This document shows positions 5,687 through 7,633 of a stretch of DNA of 7,633 nucleotides, piece by piece. The DNA lies in assembly GCA_964505035.1 (NCBI GenBank), contig CAZDGK010000049.1, positions 1 through 7,633 of the forward strand. The letters run 5' to 3'. The position numbers and the translations under genes were made by a program. How positions within the stretch are numbered: position 1 is the first letter of the stretch; each line of letters opens with the position of its first letter. The stretch is from CAZDGK01 sp964505035. Lineage in GTDB: Bacteria > Patescibacteriota > Saccharimonadia > UBA4664. Under the pieces are notes generated by a model. It had not been told where the DNA came from. It saw only the letters and a list, made by a program, of their open reading frames with translations, and did not search any database.

Positions 5687-5892
5687 AACGAACGGTTCCC
5701 AATCCAATTGCCCTCGGCCGAAGGACGGTCCCCGTCAGACAGCAATTTCGCGTGCGCTTTCTCAAAGCGCAGCTGTCCCGGGTAGTGGTTCAGAAATGGA
5801 CCCGTCAAACCCGCACCTACTTCAGGCCAGGGCCCACCCTCTTTCTCGGGCCGCCCGCCGCTTCACGCTTAGCGGGCTGCCCGTCCACATAG

Positions 5893-5935
5893 AGCGGGCG
5901 GGGCGCCCTGCAGCCCCGTCCGCTCCTTCTTTTTT
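5893..5935 (+). terminator. Intrinsic terminator of the ncRNA
   Basis: AGCGGGCGGGGC (5893-5904) pairs over 12 positions, one G·U, with GCCCCGTCCGCT (5913-5924), loop of 8, followed by CCTTC and six T (5930-5935). A second T-run (GGGGTCTTTTT, 5948-5957) lies just beyond and may back it up. Confidence 0.92.
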
Positions 5936-5984
5936 ATGGCCCTGTCTGGGGTCTTTTTGTTACCAGATACAGATACGACTGTAG

Positions 5985-5990
5985 TAATAT
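5985..5990 (+). promoter_or_regulatory. Possible -10 box of the His-rich protein gene
   Basis: TAATAT ends 7 bases before the ATG at 5998, within an AT-rich patch GTAGTAATATTAG, so transcription would start at or next to the start codon. No good -35 at 17 bases; TTGTTA (5957-5962) is too far. Confidence 0.4.
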
Positions 5991-5997
5991 TAGTGGC

Positions 5998-6768
5998 ATG
6001 GACTCACCAGACACTCCCTCTGCCAAGTCTCCGGACCGCCTCACTCGCATCCTGCGCTGGGTGGTTGGGTTGCTCGTCATCGGCCTGGTCGTGGCCGCTG
6101 GCCTCTACGGCACGGCCTATACCGTATCGCCGTCGGTCATTAGCCATCCCACCTCCACCCATGAGCACCTCCGGCTCCAGATTGTCGTCGGCGGCCATCC
6201 AGTTAACTTTGGCGACACCCAGTACCAGACCGAGTTCAATAAAGACATTTGCACCGCCGCCCTCACCGAGCAACCCATCCACTTCCATGACCACCTCGAC
6301 CAGTTCGTCCACCTGCATTGGGCCGGCATCACTGGCGGCTTGCTGCTCAAAGATTACGGCTGGGACCTCATTGGCGGCGCCAATGATACTCTCGGCTACC
6401 GCTTTGACCACCTACCGGTCCTCAGTCGCGTTCCCATCCATGGCCACGACCTGCCCACCGTCCCCGCTGGCGCCCATTATTACGTCTACACTGGCACCGC
6501 CACCAATTTCCACCAGCGCAATTGGTCCGACTTCCTGCACCAGAGCCTGCACCAGTTCCTCTCGGGCACCCCGGTCACGCGCCTGCCCTGGTGGGCCAGC
6601 TTCACCGCCACCGCCTCCGCCCACGGCGACGACGAGCAGCTCACCCAGATCAATCACGTCATTGGCAATGTCGTCATCTTCGTGCAGTCGAGCCCGCCCA
6701 GCCAGACCGAGGTCCAGGACCGCCTCAATCATCTCATTGACCTGCCCGACAGCGCCTGCGGCGGTTAG
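5998..6768 (+). CDS. Histidine-rich single-pass membrane protein, unknown function
   Basis: I do not recognise a characterised family. The 256-residue product has a short polar N-terminus, one membrane helix (about 20-42) and an extracytoplasmic domain of about 210 residues. The domain is rich in His in clusters: H55-E-H57, H95-F-H-D-H99, H105-L-H-W108, H148-G-H150, and more at 160, 172, 181 and 185. The arrangement HEHLRLQIVVGG..QPIHFHDHLDQFVHLHWAG recalls domains where His-x-His strands bind metal, so copper or zinc binding is a reasonable guess. Two Cys (85, 254) could pair outside the membrane. No heme CxxCH motif or known enzyme motif is seen. No Shine-Dalgarno sequence precedes the ATG, but an AT-rich -10-like box does. 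It lies between the ncRNA terminator and ftsH. Annotators would probably call it hypothetical. Confidence 0.85.
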   Translation: MDSPDTPSAKSPDRLTRILRWVVGLLVIGLVVAAGLYGTAYTVSPSVISHPTSTHEHLRLQIVVGGHPVNFGDTQYQTEFNKDICTAALTEQPIHFHDHLDQFVHLHWAGITGGLLLKDYGWDLIGGANDTLGYRFDHLPVLSRVPIHGHDLPTVPAGAHYYVYTGTATNFHQRNWSDFLHQSLHQFLSGTPVTRLPWWASFTATASAHGDDEQLTQINHVIGNVVIFVQSSPPSQTEVQDRLNHLIDLPDSACGG

Positions 6769-6802
6769 GGGATCTAGGCTAGCCAGTCGCCCTCAAGGCG
6801 CG

Positions 6803-6808
6803 TATACT
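6803..6808 (+). promoter_or_regulatory. -10 box directly before ftsH
   Basis: TATACT lies 8 bases before the ftsH ATG, within TATACTATAC, the same decamer found before the ftsB-like gene. Start near 6815 would make the mRNA leaderless or nearly so. No -35 consensus. Confidence 0.6.
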
Positions 6809-6816
6809 ATACGGGT

Positions 6817-7633
<817 letters not shown>

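Larger units (their letters stand above)
5622..5935 (+). ncRNA. Candidate structured non-coding RNA, about 314 nt
   Basis: A consensus promoter on the left and a strong intrinsic terminator on the right bound a stretch without a believable ORF. It holds a long 5' hairpin (5628-5686), a hairpin GACAGC..TGCGCTTT/AAAGCGCA..GCTGTC (5738-5777) with a 9-base bulge, a possible long-range helix of 5724-5731 with 5798-5806, and a hairpin CGGGC-GCCCGC/GCGGGC-GCCCG (5847-5883) with one C·U mismatch. A competing 9-bp helix (5672-5680 with 5694-5702) would break the first hairpin. I see no tmRNA tRNA-like ends, no RNase P GAGGAAAGTCC core and no SRP tip. 6S RNA is possible only if very divergent. I cannot name it. 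A role as a long attenuated leader of the gene at 5998 is the main alternative, but that gene seems to have its own -10. Confidence 0.65.

Noticed and set aside
5485..5808. Minus-strand ORF of 107 codons over the ncRNA region
   Set aside because: The translation looks protein-like in places, but it starts with TTG without a ribosome site, overlaps the Nudix gene, and lies on the strand opposite a consensus promoter and terminator. The helices explain the region better.
5622..5935. tmRNA, RNase P RNA or SRP RNA
   Set aside because: No tRNA-like ends with CCA, no GAGGAAAGTCC core and no SRP apical signature were found on either strand.

Overview
The window most resembles a GC-rich member of the candidate phyla radiation (Patescibacteria; Saccharibacteria-like is my best guess). 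The basis is the style of the FtsH N-terminus and AAA domain, the compact gene layout, small single-copy genes, tRNA genes with encoded CCA, and -10 boxes placed directly in front of start codons. This assignment is inference: no rRNA or marker tree is available here. The sequence is GC-rich (by eye near 60%) with AT-rich patches almost only at promoters and terminators.

Layout: 1-185 holds two strong hairpins. On the minus strand, 186-668 encodes an unrecognised coiled-coil protein and 754-1488 a ZIP-family metal transporter, which lies 19 bases behind a minus-strand tRNA-Ile with the unusual anticodon UAU (1508-1583). A palindromic -10 region (1598-1610) separates this unit from a plus-strand ftsB/divIC-like cell-division gene (1618-1995). 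That gene converges, with one base between stop codons, on a membrane protein with a bactofilin-like repeat domain (1997-3121, minus). Next come initiator tRNA-fMet (3226-3302), a terminator, a secreted lipoprotein with an AMIN-like domain (3415-4152), a second CAU tRNA (4251-4325) with a good promoter, a shared terminator hairpin, a minus-strand short-chain dehydrogenase (4381-5058) and a divergent Nudix hydrolase (5144-5569).

The most intriguing region is 5570-5997. It has no credible protein gene. It carries a near-consensus promoter (TTGACA, 16 bases, TATAAT), about 314 bases rich in nested and mutually exclusive helices, and a strong intrinsic terminator ending in six T. It looks like a free-standing structured non-coding RNA that I cannot match to tmRNA, RNase P RNA or SRP RNA; 6S RNA also looks unlikely. 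It is followed by a histidine-rich membrane-anchored protein (5998-6768) and the 5' part of ftsH (6817 to the window end).

Two styles of translation start coexist. The ZIP, lipoprotein and dehydrogenase genes have clear Shine-Dalgarno sequences. The ftsB-like, Nudix, His-rich and ftsH genes have a -10-like hexamer only about 7 to 12 bases before the start codon, which predicts leaderless or nearly leaderless mRNAs. Functionally the window mixes envelope and division genes (FtsB-like, bactofilin-like, FtsH, lipoprotein), metal handling (ZIP, possibly the His-rich protein) and translation genes (three tRNAs).
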